From an uncultured Lachnospiraceae bacterium (lineage in GTDB: Bacteria; Bacillota; Clostridia; Lachnospirales; Lachnospiraceae): a stretch of 44,485 nt of DNA. Below are positions 1 to 7,430 of this stretch, one piece after another. The stretch lies in NCBI GenBank assembly GCA_910586705.1, contig CAJUJK010000032.1, forward strand, positions 1 through 44,485, read 5' to 3'. Numbering within the stretch: the stretch's first letter is position 1; the number at the start of each line of letters is the position of its first letter. The notes below the pieces were generated by a model. The model was not told the origin of the DNA. It was given only the letters and a program-made list of their open reading frames with translations, and ran no database searches. The position numbers were made by a program, and so were the translations under genes.

Positions 1-118
1 GAAATATAAGTGTATGCTTGGTTTTGGGGATGTGGGATTGGAATTTCATATGCTTGCCTGCCTTTCTTCAAAATTTCTAAATTTTTTTAATTTTATTTCA
101 ACATGAATTTTGGGTATG

Positions 119-155
119 AAAAAAGGACTTTCACACTATGTATGTGCAAAAGCCC
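119..155 (-). terminator. Rho-independent terminator of the three-gene cassette
   Basis: Read on the minus strand, an imperfect stem (GGGCTTT..CACA pairing with TGTGAAAGTCC, two-base bulge) is followed by a run of six T. It lies about 40 bases beyond the stop codon of the last cassette gene, so it closes the transcript that starts near 1850. Confidence 0.7.
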
Positions 156-192
156 AACTTAGATTTACTTAATTGATGCTATTTTACTACTT

Positions 193-975
193 TTATACTT
201 TGATTGAATTGATTCCCATTTCTTCACATATGTTATCATAAAAATCCTGTTGTTTCTGTAATACTTCATCAATTGTTGTCGGATAAATTTCTATTTGCAT
301 TTCTTTCAATATTGTTTGTTTATCATTAGAATCTACAATGTAAATTGGAAGTTCTGTATACAATCTATTGGCTTTCAATTCCAAACTATCTGTTGAATTT
401 ATTTTACAATAGCGTCTATCGCAGTTACAATCTTTTACATAAAAGATACCTCTAGGATCGTTTTTGATTCTAGTTTTACCGTTTGAATCATACCTAAATT
501 TATTATGTATACATATCATGCCTTGATTCTCAATTATATGTTTATAAATATGCTCCAGTGACTCTGATAAATTTTTATCCTTGCTAATTCTATCTAATAC
601 TTCATTATAATTAAAGGTTTTTACTAAATTATCTATTAAATCACTTAAATTCTTACTATAATTGAAATAATGAAACTTATAAAACATTTGACAGATATAA
701 TATTCTATACAAATTATAGGTATAACATATACATTTTTAAGCCCATTCTCTCTAATAGCTTCCTTTAATTTATTATATCCTGTTATTGTATTTGTATTAT
801 TAGGTGAAACATCATATAAAATATAAATTGTATCATCAGGATTCATTATACTTATGCACTTGTCTAATATTTTACTGCATCCCTCTGAAAAATAAATATT
901 TTCCCCATAAACTGAGCTATTCAGTAAAACTGAGCTTGGTGTATTGCTTGCATCTTCAAATAAAATCTTCTTCAT
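193..975 (-). CDS. Hypothetical protein, third gene of the DUF4869/ATPase cassette
   Basis: A 260-residue protein of unknown function, AT-rich like its neighbours. No signal peptide or clear membrane span is seen. The N-terminal half has an alternating beta/alpha look, with a hydrophobic strand ending in an acidic turn (IYILYDVSP, about residues 50-58) and a second strand NVYVIPIICIEYY. This loosely recalls the Toprim-like fold of OLD/DUF4435 nucleases, but that is only an impression. A cysteine cluster (DCNCDRRYC, about residues 182-190) could bind a metal. Its start lies 2 bases after the ATPase stop and has a GAGGAAAT ribosome site, so the two are co-translated. It could be the effector of a cassette in which the ATPase is the motor or sensor. 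Confidence 0.75.
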   Translation of the reverse strand: MKKILFEDASNTPSSVLLNSSVYGENIYFSEGCSKILDKCISIMNPDDTIYILYDVSPNNTNTITGYNKLKEAIRENGLKNVYVIPIICIEYYICQMFYKFHYFNYSKNLSDLIDNLVKTFNYNEVLDRISKDKNLSESLEHIYKHIIENQGMICIHNKFRYDSNGKTRIKNDPRGIFYVKDCNCDRRYCKINSTDSLELKANRLYTELPIYIVDSNDKQTILKEMQIEIYPTTIDEVLQKQQDFYDNICEEMGINSIKV

Positions 976-977
976 CC

Positions 978-1370
978 CTATATTTCCTCTAATGATAAAT
1001 ACATTTTTTCATAATTAACTAAGTATTCTCTTACATTTTTCATACTAATTTTATTAGATATTTTAAGACTTATAACTATCAACTTGTCTCCACATTTTAT
1101 TTCTTTTAATAAATCTTCTGTTATATATAAGTCTGCATTATCTAATAATACTACATCTGAATTTGAACAAATGCTCACAATTTGTTCTGGGGCATAATTT
1201 GCAAACTCTGATTTTCCAAAAGTGTAACTAATACCTTCATTTAAGCAATACAATTCTATTGCTTGCATTAACAATGTTTTACCCGTCCCCGAGTTCCCAC
1301 TTAATAAATTTACACCTTTATTTAGTTCTACATTTACAGTTATCCCATTAAATATTGTATTGATTACCAT
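978..1370 (-). CDS. Mini P-loop ATPase (ABC/OLD-like, 130 aa)
   Basis: A very short ATPase. The N-terminus forms the strand pattern typical of AAA/ABC-type ATPases (FNGITVNVELNKGVNLLSG), followed by a good Walker A motif, GNSGTGKT (about residues 24-31). A Walker B-like strand ends in acidic residues, DVVLLDNADLY (about residues 73-83). No coiled-coil arm, signature motif or helical domain is present, so it is far smaller than SMC/Rad50 or OLD proteins and probably works as a subunit. It has an AAAGGAGT ribosome site, lies 12 bases downstream of the DUF4869-like gene and 2 bases upstream of the next, which indicates one operon. The ATP-binding assignment is secure; the biological role is unknown. 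Confidence 0.8.
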   Translation of the reverse strand: MVINTIFNGITVNVELNKGVNLLSGNSGTGKTLLMQAIELYCLNEGISYTFGKSEFANYAPEQIVSICSNSDVVLLDNADLYITEDLLKEIKCGDKLIVISLKISNKISMKNVREYLVNYEKMYLSLEEI

Positions 1371-1382
1371 ATACTTACTCCT

Positions 1383-1826
1383 TTAATGATTATCCATTAC
1401 ATAGCTTAAGAACTGCTTAAAATCTATAAAGTGTTTGTTATCTATTATAATATCACATTCTGATGTTCCTATAAGATGCAACACCGGATATTCCCATAAT
1501 ATATGTCCGGTTGTTATCAACGGAAGTAATCTCAACACATTTTTGCCACATTCAATTATATTAAAACACTTGTCGGGATTGCTTATTATATTTAACAATG
1601 TTTTACATCCTGTGCTTAAATTGTTTTTATTTAATGCTCCTAATTGCATATCTCTGCCTATGAATGTTATCGGAGAATTATATTGTGCTTTGTCTATATC
1701 TTTAAGTATTTTTTCTGTTGTTGCACTATTTTTTAATGATACAGAATTAAAGAATGTATCATTAGAATGAATATATCGTACATCACTAGGTATGTCTTTT
1801 CTATTTGTATAAATTATAAGACTCAT
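1383..1826 (-). CDS. DUF4869-like protein, first gene of the cassette
   Basis: 147 residues from the ATG chosen here. A longer reading to 1874 is rejected because its first codons overlap a -10 box (1858-1863); the 1826 start has an AGAGGGAA ribosome site. The middle and C-terminal parts show the pattern I associate with DUF4869: an ILKDIDK helix, then LGALNKNNLSTGCKTLL, an ECGKN motif and a final strand/helix ending FKQFLSYVM. DUF4869 proteins are uncharacterised and occur in accessory clostridial DNA; family membership is from memory and was not searched. It precedes a mini ATPase by 12 bases in the same operon. Confidence 0.7.
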   Translation of the reverse strand: MSLIIYTNRKDIPSDVRYIHSNDTFFNSVSLKNSATTEKILKDIDKAQYNSPITFIGRDMQLGALNKNNLSTGCKTLLNIISNPDKCFNIIECGKNVLRLLPLITTGHILWEYPVLHLIGTSECDIIIDNKHFIDFKQFLSYVMDNH

Positions 1827-1857
1827 ATTTACTAATTCCCTCTTATCCTTTTTTTCT

Positions 1858-1886
1858 ATTATACCGCGAAACATCGGAAATTACAA
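1858..1886 (-). promoter_or_regulatory. Sigma-A promoter of the DUF4869/ATPase cassette
   Basis: Minus-strand TTGTAA (1881-1886), 17-base spacer, TATAAT (1858-1863). The start site would be near 1850, leaving a leader of about 25 bases before the ATG at 1826. It makes the cassette an independent transcription unit. Confidence 0.7.
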
Positions 1887-1922
1887 ATAGATGTTGTAAC
1901 GAAATTAAAAATATTTTTTAGT

Positions 1923-1969
1923 GAAATGTGGAAAGCTACCAAACAATGTTCGGTAGCTTTCCACATTTC
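1923..1969. terminator. 18-bp perfect hairpin between convergent-type units
   Basis: Two 18-base arms (1923-1940 and 1952-1969) are perfect inverted copies around an 11-base loop. It lies just beyond the stop of the proline-rich membrane protein (minus strand) and upstream of the cassette promoter. No T-run follows directly on either strand, so it may act as a weak terminator, a transcript-stabilising hairpin or an insulator. Confidence 0.55.
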
Positions 1970-1976
1970 TAAATGC

Positions 1977-2558
1977 TTAATATACCTGTCCACCCTCTAA
2001 ACCTGAGTAATCTCCTTGACCAAATGTAGATGGAGGGAGTTCACCATTGTCAGGGGTGCCTACATGTTCATAATTGCCTTCGCCTGTGCCTGTGGAGGGG
2101 GTGTCGGCAAACCACTCGGGATGCTTTTTCTTTAAGTTCTCCTCTATCCGATTGACTGCCGCTTGATCTTCTTCCGATAAACTGTCATATTCAGATTGTA
2201 ATGCATCTACTCCGCTGTCACCTTTGTACTCGTCATCACCTAAGATTATGTCGGTATGGGTGGAGTTGATACCATCTTCTAAATCTTCAACAGTTTCAAC
2301 TGGTTCGGGGTTGGTTGGCTCGGGTTCGGTTGGCTCGGGCTCGGTTGGCTCGGGTTCGGTTGGTTCGGGCTGGGCGGGCTGTGGGGCGGGTTCTGACACT
2401 TCGGACTCGGTTACTACACTTTGCTCGGTCTCGATTGGTGCCATGACTTCCTGTGCTTTTGGCTGTTTCGTAGAGTAAACTATAGCTCCTCCTATTATTA
2501 CTATTGCCGCCATTACTGGAATGATGATTTTCATATAAGTTATACCTTTTTTATCCAT
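1977..2558 (-). CDS. Membrane-anchored proline/glutamate-rich protein (DUF6550-like)
   Basis: 193 residues from the ATG at 2558, which has GGAGG eight bases upstream; an in-frame ATG at 2618 lacks such a site. One hydrophobic segment (about residues 9-28) follows a short positive N-terminus and should anchor the protein with its C-terminus outside. Next comes a low-complexity spacer of repeated EPTEPEP units (about residues 55-90), then an acidic region and a C-terminal tail rich in Gly. The layout resembles DUF6550 proteins of clostridial conjugative elements, recalled rather than searched. The proline-rich stalk suggests a wall-spanning or surface role; function is unknown. Confidence 0.7.
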   Translation of the reverse strand: MDKKGITYMKIIIPVMAAIVIIGGAIVYSTKQPKAQEVMAPIETEQSVVTESEVSEPAPQPAQPEPTEPEPTEPEPTEPEPTNPEPVETVEDLEDGINSTHTDIILGDDEYKGDSGVDALQSEYDSLSEEDQAAVNRIEENLKKKHPEWFADTPSTGTGEGNYEHVGTPDNGELPPSTFGQGDYSGLEGGQVY

Positions 2559-2668
2559 GCTGTTTTTCCTCCATACTTTATGCCTTTTTTGATAAGGAAT
2601 GAGGGTATCTATTGACACCCCCCACCTTAACTATATTAAATTCTTAATATCATATGCTTATACTGAAA

Positions 2669-3121
2669 CTATATTGCACTGATTGCTTTGCTAACTGTGT
2701 TGCTTATGGTATTTATTGCAATAACTTCTATTATTGGTCTTGCCTTTTCTATAAATCTTTTGCCTAACGCCTTAAGTGTTTCACTCCCCAATAATACTTT
2801 GCCCTTGGTGCTTATGCTGATATCTTCAAGTTTTATCCATTCAAAATCTATTGTATCTGTAGGGCTTTCTTCCCACGTTTCTTGGTCAATATCAGATTGA
2901 TATGACAATTCCACTGTTCCTTCTATGTATCCTTTTGTATGTAACGATTCCATTGTTTTACATACCATCTCTGAAATGCCTTCCCTCGCTTCACCTACAA
3001 ACACCGATTTTTCAAGGACTTGTTGAAAGGTTTCCCCATGCTCTTTAGAATATTGTATGCAAGCGTCAACAATCTCTAACACTAACACCTCTTTCTCTTT
3101 CTCACTAAAATCTGTAGTCAT
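2669..3121 (-). CDS. Hypothetical protein with a winged-helix-like segment
   Basis: 150 residues with an AGGAGGGG ribosome site. The N-terminal 90 residues are helical and contain a segment (MVCKTMESLHTKGYIEGTVEL) like the recognition helix and wing of YjcQ/winged-helix proteins found on phages and conjugative elements, followed by a conserved-looking ISISTKGKVLL. The C-terminus is a hydrophobic, possibly amphipathic helix. It is transcribed away from the XRE gene at 3251 and shares its intergenic region with it, so that repressor may control it. Function not recognised. Confidence 0.65.
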   Translation of the reverse strand: MTTDFSEKEKEVLVLEIVDACIQYSKEHGETFQQVLEKSVFVGEAREGISEMVCKTMESLHTKGYIEGTVELSYQSDIDQETWEESPTDTIDFEWIKLEDISISTKGKVLLGSETLKALGKRFIEKARPIIEVIAINTISNTVSKAISAI

Positions 3122-3250
3122 AGCCCCTCCTCTTATGTTTTTATTTTATTATATCGCCTTTAAGCAAATTTCGCAATGCTTTTAGCATAGTTTTGATGTC
3201 CTAAAGGAACGTAAAATGCTCTAAAATTTCAACAAAGGGAGGATGTTACC

Positions 3251-3541
3251 ATGATACAGGGTCTCGGCGAACGCTTACAACAAAAGCGGTGTAATCTCAA
3301 ATTATCACAAAAGGAAGTGGCGAATGCTGTCGGCGTTAATCCCAGTGTCATATCCAATTATGAAAACGGTGAAAGGACTCCCAGTGTGGAAGTCCTCGTT
3401 GCTCTCGCAAGCCTTTACCATTGCTCTGTTGATTATCTTCTCGGTATTGAAAATACATCCCGTGCAAGTATTGATGTGTCAATGCTTGATGATGAGCAAA
3501 TATCCCGCCTGCAATATTTTCTTTCCAGTATCAGCAAATAA
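3251..3541 (+). CDS. XRE-family helix-turn-helix repressor
   Basis: 96 residues with GGGAGG seven bases before the ATG. A Cro/C1-type HTH covers residues 5-62: LGERLQQKRCNLKLSQKEVA..GVNPSVISNYENGERTPSVEVL..LASLYHCSVDYLLG is the textbook pattern. The remaining 30 residues probably mediate dimerisation. Such proteins repress mobile-element genes. It is divergent from the gene at 2669-3121 and convergent with a small gene at 3550, so its operator probably lies in 3122-3250. Confidence 0.9.
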   Translation: MIQGLGERLQQKRCNLKLSQKEVANAVGVNPSVISNYENGERTPSVEVLVALASLYHCSVDYLLGIENTSRASIDVSMLDDEQISRLQYFLSSISK

Positions 3542-3549
3542 ACTGTTGC

Positions 3550-3732
3550 TTACCCTGTCAATTCTGCTTGTACATCTCTTAATAGATTATGTATGACTCT
3601 GACTGCCCGTAGGTAAATTTCGTCTGCCTGCTGTGTCGATAAATCATTTTCGAGAATAATTAACAGACTTAGCGCGTCCTGCAAGTTTTCTCTTGCCTCC
3701 TCCACATTGATTTTGTTTTCTGACTGGCTCAT
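3550..3732 (-). CDS. Small helical protein (60 aa), paralogue of the 5880-6167 product
   Basis: The ATG at 3732 has AGGAGG eight bases upstream and is preferred over an upstream ATG at 3753. The protein is all helical and acidic. Its core (SLLIILENDLSTQQ..AVRVIHNLLRDVQ) aligns with the core of the protein at 5880-6167 (VVSVLLENDFGTQK..AVCVIKEISCDIR), so both belong to one small family carried by this element. Function unknown; small acidic helical proteins of mobile elements are often regulators or accessory subunits. Confidence 0.65.
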   Translation of the reverse strand: MSQSENKINVEEARENLQDALSLLIILENDLSTQQADEIYLRAVRVIHNLLRDVQAELTG

Positions 3733-3753
3733 ATGCCTTCCTCCTTTCTCCAC

Positions 3754-4179
3754 TTGGGAGTAAGAGGGTAACGCTTAAACATATAAAAGTCAAGGGATTT
3801 TCGATATGCTTTTTTTGATAAATAATGTCCTTGAAAATTGGTCTTTACCTAGAGAAAATCGGTTCTTTATCTCTTCCAAAATTTATCAAAAAATTTGACA
3901 CCTCAATGTATCCCTTGTTTTTGAAATACTGTATTGACCGATTTTGGGCAATGTAGAAAAAGATTGTTCGGGAGCAGTCTGCAAAAATTTTGCCCCTCCT
4001 CCAATTTACCACCAACAAACCCATTATTTTTAATTATGCAGGAAAACACCTAATGTATCGGGAATGTACCTTCTTTTTCATCAAATGTATTGACCGCTAT
4101 GTATTTGATCGCTTTTCAATATGCCCTGACAACTTAAAATACAGGCACCAAAATACGGTATGGAATAAATCTTCACTTT
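3754..4179. other. 426-base non-coding region with short repeats
   Basis: No plausible gene is seen. It contains a 9-base inverted pair (AAAATCGGT at 3855-3863, ACCGATTTT at 3937-3945) and an 11-base direct repeat TGTATTGACCG (3930-3940 and 4086-4096). Lying next to a serine resolvase gene, the repeats could be recombination (res-type) sub-sites, but no full res site was recognised. Confidence 0.4.
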
Positions 4180-4818
4180 TTATTGATTTATTACCTTGTC
4201 ACACCCCTGCAAACAATGCTGACTTTTTGTTTTTTCGTCTTTTTCATTGTCTTTCTCCTCTTTGTATTGCTTCAACTTTTTATAGGCTGTTGTCCTGCAC
4301 ACGTTCATTAGTTCCGCCGCCTGTGTGCCTGTAATCTCACCTTTTATCCAGTTCTCACATATCAAGGATAAATTGTCTACCTCGATTGGCTTGCGCCCCT
4401 TGTATTTTCCCTCCTGTTTTGCAATCTCTATCCCTTCCGCCTGTGCTTCTAAAATATAGGCGCGTTGAAATTCATAGATTGCACCGATAACCGTTATCAT
4501 CAGTTTTCCCATTGAGGTAGATGTGTCGAAATTTTCTTTAAGTGATATCAGCTTGACCGACTTGCCGTTAAATTCCTGTATCAGTCTTAACAAGTCCTCT
4601 ACACTCCTGCTGAGCCGCGACCAGTCCACAACGTAAACCACATCGCCCTCCCTCACAAATTCCCTGAGTTTCTGCAATTCTGTCCTTACGACATTCTTTC
4701 CGCTTGCTTTGTCTATATACCATTTGGTTATCCCATACTTTTTAAGCATTTCCACTTGTCTTTCCTCGTTCTGCTCCACTGTACTTACACGGACATAAGC
4801 AATCGTCTCACCTGCCAT
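4180..4818 (-). CDS. Serine recombinase (resolvase/invertase family)
   Basis: 212 residues from the ATG at 4818 (AAGGAGGGG upstream); a longer reading to 4959 lacks a ribosome site. The catalytic domain has the nucleophile serine in AYVRVSTVEQNEERQ (about residues 7-21), DWSRLSRS (about residues 72-79), and the E-helix region with TSMGKLMITVIGAIYEFQRAYI. A C-terminal HTH (TGTQAAELMNVCRTTAYKKLKQ, about residues 163-184) binds DNA. The size is that of Tn3 resolvases and DNA invertases, not of large serine integrases. It probably resolves dimers or inverts a segment of the element. It is transcribed alone, downstream of a terminator. Confidence 0.92.
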   Translation of the reverse strand: MAGETIAYVRVSTVEQNEERQVEMLKKYGITKWYIDKASGKNVVRTELQKLREFVREGDVVYVVDWSRLSRSVEDLLRLIQEFNGKSVKLISLKENFDTSTSMGKLMITVIGAIYEFQRAYILEAQAEGIEIAKQEGKYKGRKPIEVDNLSLICENWIKGEITGTQAAELMNVCRTTAYKKLKQYKEEKDNEKDEKTKSQHCLQGCDKVINQ

Positions 4819-4972
4819 ATGCCTGACCCCTCCTTTTTGTACATTTAGCCTATACCTTAAACATACACTCCCCATTCCATCGGAATTGTCCATTTTACAT
4901 TGCATTTTGTGTAAACTAAACATAAAAAATAAATATATACACTTTTTATTTTTAAGCACTTGTTAAAGTCGA

Positions 4973-5016
4973 AAATAAAAAGATACCGCCTGCAACTTTC
5001 CGGCAGTCGGTATCTT
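4973..5016 (-). terminator. Rho-independent terminator
   Basis: Minus-strand stem AAGATACCG..CGGTATCTT with a loop of about 20 bases and then TTTATTTT. It ends the transcript of the small membrane protein at 5032-5175 and separates it from the resolvase gene. Confidence 0.75.
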
Positions 5017-5031
5017 CTGACCTTACGGCTG

Positions 5032-5175
5032 TTATTGTTCCCCAAAATCGTCCAATAACTTCTGTATCTCCACAAACTTGAATACCATCTGTGCAAATGC
5101 TTTCAACAGATATGCAATAGCGCATAAATCAATCAAAGCAAGCGAAACACCGCATAATACAATGAGTCCGTCCAT
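5032..5175 (-). CDS. Small single-span membrane protein (47 aa)
   Basis: The start at 5175 has AAGGAGG seven bases upstream. Almost the whole N-terminal half is hydrophobic (LIVLCGVSLALIDLCAIAYLL), followed by an amphipathic tail FKFVEIQKLLDDFGEQ. The composition suits a small membrane protein of a conjugative element; a holin-like or regulatory role cannot be judged. It follows the gene at 5233-5733 after a strong hairpin and is closed by a terminator. Confidence 0.6.
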   Translation of the reverse strand: MDGLIVLCGVSLALIDLCAIAYLLKAFAQMVFKFVEIQKLLDDFGEQ

Positions 5176-5194
5176 GTTGACCTCCTTGTGTGAA

Positions 5195-5214
5195 GGGGTG
5201 TCTCCCGACACCCC
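5195..5214 (-). other. Intercistronic GC-rich hairpin
   Basis: Perfect 8-base stem GGGGTGTC..GACACCCC with a 4-base loop, between the stop of the 5233-5733 gene and the ribosome site of the next. It has no T-run, so it more likely protects or processes the transcript than ends it. Confidence 0.5.
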
Positions 5215-5232
5215 CACCCCCGCCCCCTGTCT

Positions 5233-5733
5233 TTACTGTTTCTGTTCTGTTTTCTTTGACTCTGCTTTCTTCTCCGGCTTTGCTGTCCTGCCCTCCAAAA
5301 CAGGAAGTACCACTTTATCACCTTCCAGTTTTGCGCCGCCGAATACCAGACCCATCGACAGGAACATTTTCAACATATCTTCTGTCACGACCTTACGTTC
5401 CCACTTGGTAGAGATAATCTCATAACCGCTGTCCGCCTTGCCGGTCACGATGTAAGCCACGTTCGCCACACAGTTTTCGTCTTCAAGCATGGGTGTGTAA
5501 TTGTTTACATGGCGGTGTTCCATCAGATTTCTCATAAAGAAATTTTTGTCCAGTACCAGTTCCTCATCGTCTCCAACCACCAAACCATGAATCGGATCGC
5601 CTTTTAACAGTGCCGCCTTGATCTCCTTGGCTGTCATCTCAACGACCTCGCCTTTGTCCTTGTTCCAGAGTTCAAACCCGATTTCCCGATTTCCCAACAT
5701 TGTCCTCAATACCGCTACCTTTGTCATGCACAT
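5233..5733 (-). CDS. Hypothetical mobile-element protein (166 aa)
   Basis: The start at 5733 has GGAGG seven bases upstream (a second ATG two codons on is possible). Residues 1-130 look like a compact mixed alpha/beta domain with no motif I recognise; the last 25 residues are a lysine/glutamate tail (AEKKAESKKTEQKQ type). The segment VEMTAKEIKAALLKGDPIHGLVV recurs, as far as I remember, in uncharacterised proteins of clostridial integrative elements. It is the first gene of a short operon with the small membrane protein downstream. Confidence 0.7.
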   Translation of the reverse strand: MCMTKVAVLRTMLGNREIGFELWNKDKGEVVEMTAKEIKAALLKGDPIHGLVVGDDEELVLDKNFFMRNLMEHRHVNNYTPMLEDENCVANVAYIVTGKADSGYEIISTKWERKVVTEDMLKMFLSMGLVFGGAKLEGDKVVLPVLEGRTAKPEKKAESKKTEQKQ

Positions 5734-5879
5734 ACTCTTTTCCTCCGTTTTCTACGTTTTTTTGTTTCATTTCTTAACTACAACTAAATTCTAACGCTGA
5801 AAAAATGTGGTGTCTGTAGTGGGAATAGCCAGAGTTTACGCGCAATGTTGTACGAAGTGACGGCTGGCTTGCTTTCAAT

Positions 5880-6167
5880 CTATCTTTTTCTTTTCATGTG
5901 TTTCCCTTTTCTCCCGCGGTGAAATAATAACCCTTTCCCTGCCCCGTTTCTGCCAATCACGCGGGCGCGGCTGTTGGCGGATTTTTCCATATGTATAAAC
6001 ATATCCCGTATATCGCAGCTTATCTCCTTTATCACGCACACCGCATCAGCCGACAGGAAATCTTTCTGTGTCCCAAAGTCATTTTCCAATAACACGGAAA
6101 CGACGATCACTTTCTCCATGCCCTTCAGAATCTTTTCCCATTGCACTTCCGATAATTCAACGCTCAC
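5880..6167 (-). CDS. Small helical protein, paralogue of the 3550-3732 product
   Basis: A reading from 6272 has no ribosome site and begins beside a TATAAT. A GTG at 6167 has GGAGG ten bases upstream and gives a 95-residue protein, which is chosen here with caution. The core VVSVLLENDFGTQK..AVCVIKEISCDIRDMF matches the 60-residue protein at 3550-3732; the rest is a basic tail (GRKGKHMKRKR) that could bind nucleic acid. Function unknown. Confidence 0.5.
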   Translation of the reverse strand: MSVELSEVQWEKILKGMEKVIVVSVLLENDFGTQKDFLSADAVCVIKEISCDIRDMFIHMEKSANSRARVIGRNGAGKGLLFHRGRKGKHMKRKR

Positions 6168-6663
6168 TATAATCTGTCCTCCATGTAAAAATTTGATAAA
6201 ACCGGGGTAGGTGAAAAGACCTCCCTCCTTCCCTATGCCGGATTGTCGTGATAACCGCATAAACTTTATCACCGGTGAATTATAATTGTGAAATACTAAG
6301 GTATCTTATGATATCAGACTGAAACCATGCCCTTGACACGCTTGCCCATAAGACAATATTGCCTTTATTGATTTTTCCCATTTCTCAATTATCCCGTAGA
6401 GAATGTACTATAATCTAATTTGACTGGTTACATAAAATACCCTCACCTATCCCTGTTTCTAACAGGGTGTGAGGGTAACGCTGAATCGTCATAATGGCAA
6501 CGATTTTTATTATGTGCCTTATATTACAATATTTTGGTCATCTATAAGCCTAATATCTCATATGGCTGCCCAATGGTCTTATATTTTCGTGGCTCCAGTT
6601 TTATCACCAGTTCCCTATACAGATACCTCTTTTTTCTCCCCTGTTCCCCATTACTTAAAACCA
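6168..6663. other. Right-end region of the inserted element, no gene seen
   Basis: AT-rich DNA without a convincing gene. It holds a nested inverted repeat at 6439-6477 and runs up to the point where the sequence abruptly becomes the GC-richer coding DNA of the truncated peptidoglycan-binding gene. It is probably the terminal region of the mobile element. Confidence 0.5.
6439..6477. repeat. Nested inverted repeat near the element end
   Basis: Outer arms TACCCTCAC (6439-6447) and GTGAGGGTA (6469-6477) enclose inner arms CCCTGT (6451-6456) and ACAGGG (6462-6467). The GAGGGTAACGCT stretch that follows recurs at 3764-3775. It could be a terminator-like hairpin or a recombinase binding site. Confidence 0.6.
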
Positions 6664-6666
6664 TAG

Positions 6667-7257
6667 GTTTCTCTGTATCGGAACAAAGGCTATAACTTTA
6701 CGATCACTTCCTCCACCGCCTACGACCAGAAATGGATCCGCGGACGAAACATTTATAAAAATATCGACAGACTGGTGGACTCCATTTTTGCCAACTATCT
6801 CTCCCGTCCCGGCGTGCGCCAGCCCATCTTCACCTCCTACTGCGACGGCAGGAATGTGACCTGCAACGGCTTAAGCCAGTGGGGCTCCAAGTATCTTGGG
6901 GACGAGGGCTACTCCCCGATCCAGATCATCCGCTACTACTACGGCAGCGACATGTATATCAACACCGCCGTGGCAGTCTCCGGCGTCCCCTCCTCGTGGC
7001 CCGGTTACAACCTAAACATCGGCGCTTCCGGGGATAAGGTACTGCAGATCCAGCAACAGTTAAACCGCATCGCCCAGAATTACCCCGCCATTCCCCGCGT
7101 TACCCCGGACGGTGTCTACGGCCCCCGCACTGCTGAGGCAGTCAGGGTCTTCCAGAGCGTCTTCAATCTGCCTCCGAACGGGATCGTGGACTACCCGACC
7201 TGGTATAAGATTTCAGAAGTTTACGTGGCTGTGAGCAGAATCTCGGAGCCGGGGTGA
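6667..7257 (+). pseudogene. C-terminal fragment of a SpoIID-like / peptidoglycan-binding protein
   Basis: The reading frame is open from 6667, directly after an in-frame TAG, and no start codon with a ribosome site exists. Translation opens with RNKGYNFTITSSTAYDQ, then a segment with VTCNGLSQWGSKYLGDEGYSP and a YYYG motif, typical of the middle of a clostridial peptidoglycan-binding protein. Residues from about 120 on form a PG_binding_1 domain (GDKVLQIQQQLNRI..VTPDGVYGPRTAEAVRVFQ). The family is usually around 400 residues or more, so about half is missing at the 5' end. The break coincides with the change to AT-rich mobile DNA, which points to disruption by insertion. Confidence 0.85.
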
Positions 7258-7288
7258 GACATTCTTTCCCTGCTTATCCTTGGAATAT

Positions 7289-7322
7289 GGGACACTCCCA
7301 ACTATGTGTCCCTTTTCCTTTT
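7289..7322 (+). terminator. Rho-independent terminator after the truncated gene
   Basis: Stem GGGACAC (7289-7295) and GTGTCCC (7306-7312), followed by TTTTCCTTTT. It is the natural terminator of the peptidoglycan-binding gene. Confidence 0.8.
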
Positions 7323-7364
7323 GCATTTCTCCATTGCCCCTCCTATTGTAACTGACGCTGCTCA

Positions 7365-7393
7365 TTGTTTTAATGTTTCCCATATGATATAAT
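7365..7393 (+). promoter_or_regulatory. Promoter of the HD hydrolase gene
   Basis: TTGTTT (7365-7370), 17-base spacer, perfect TATAAT (7388-7393); the gene starts 38 bases later with AAGGAG ahead of its ATG. Confidence 0.65.
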
Positions 7394-7430
7394 TAAAACA
7401 ATTTTTACGCCTGTACGGCAAGGAGCGGAC

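Noticed and set aside
1827..1874. Upstream in-frame start for the DUF4869-like gene
   Set aside because: Its codons overlap the TATAAT box and there is no ribosome site, whereas the ATG at 1826 has one.
2281..2400. GGTTCGG/TTGGCTCGGG short tandem repeats as a CRISPR or satellite array
   Set aside because: They encode the EPTEPEP stalk of the membrane protein; there are no unique spacers.
3990..4334. A plus-strand open frame of 114 codons overlapping the resolvase gene
   Set aside because: No ribosome site, and it overlaps the well-supported recombinase on the other strand.
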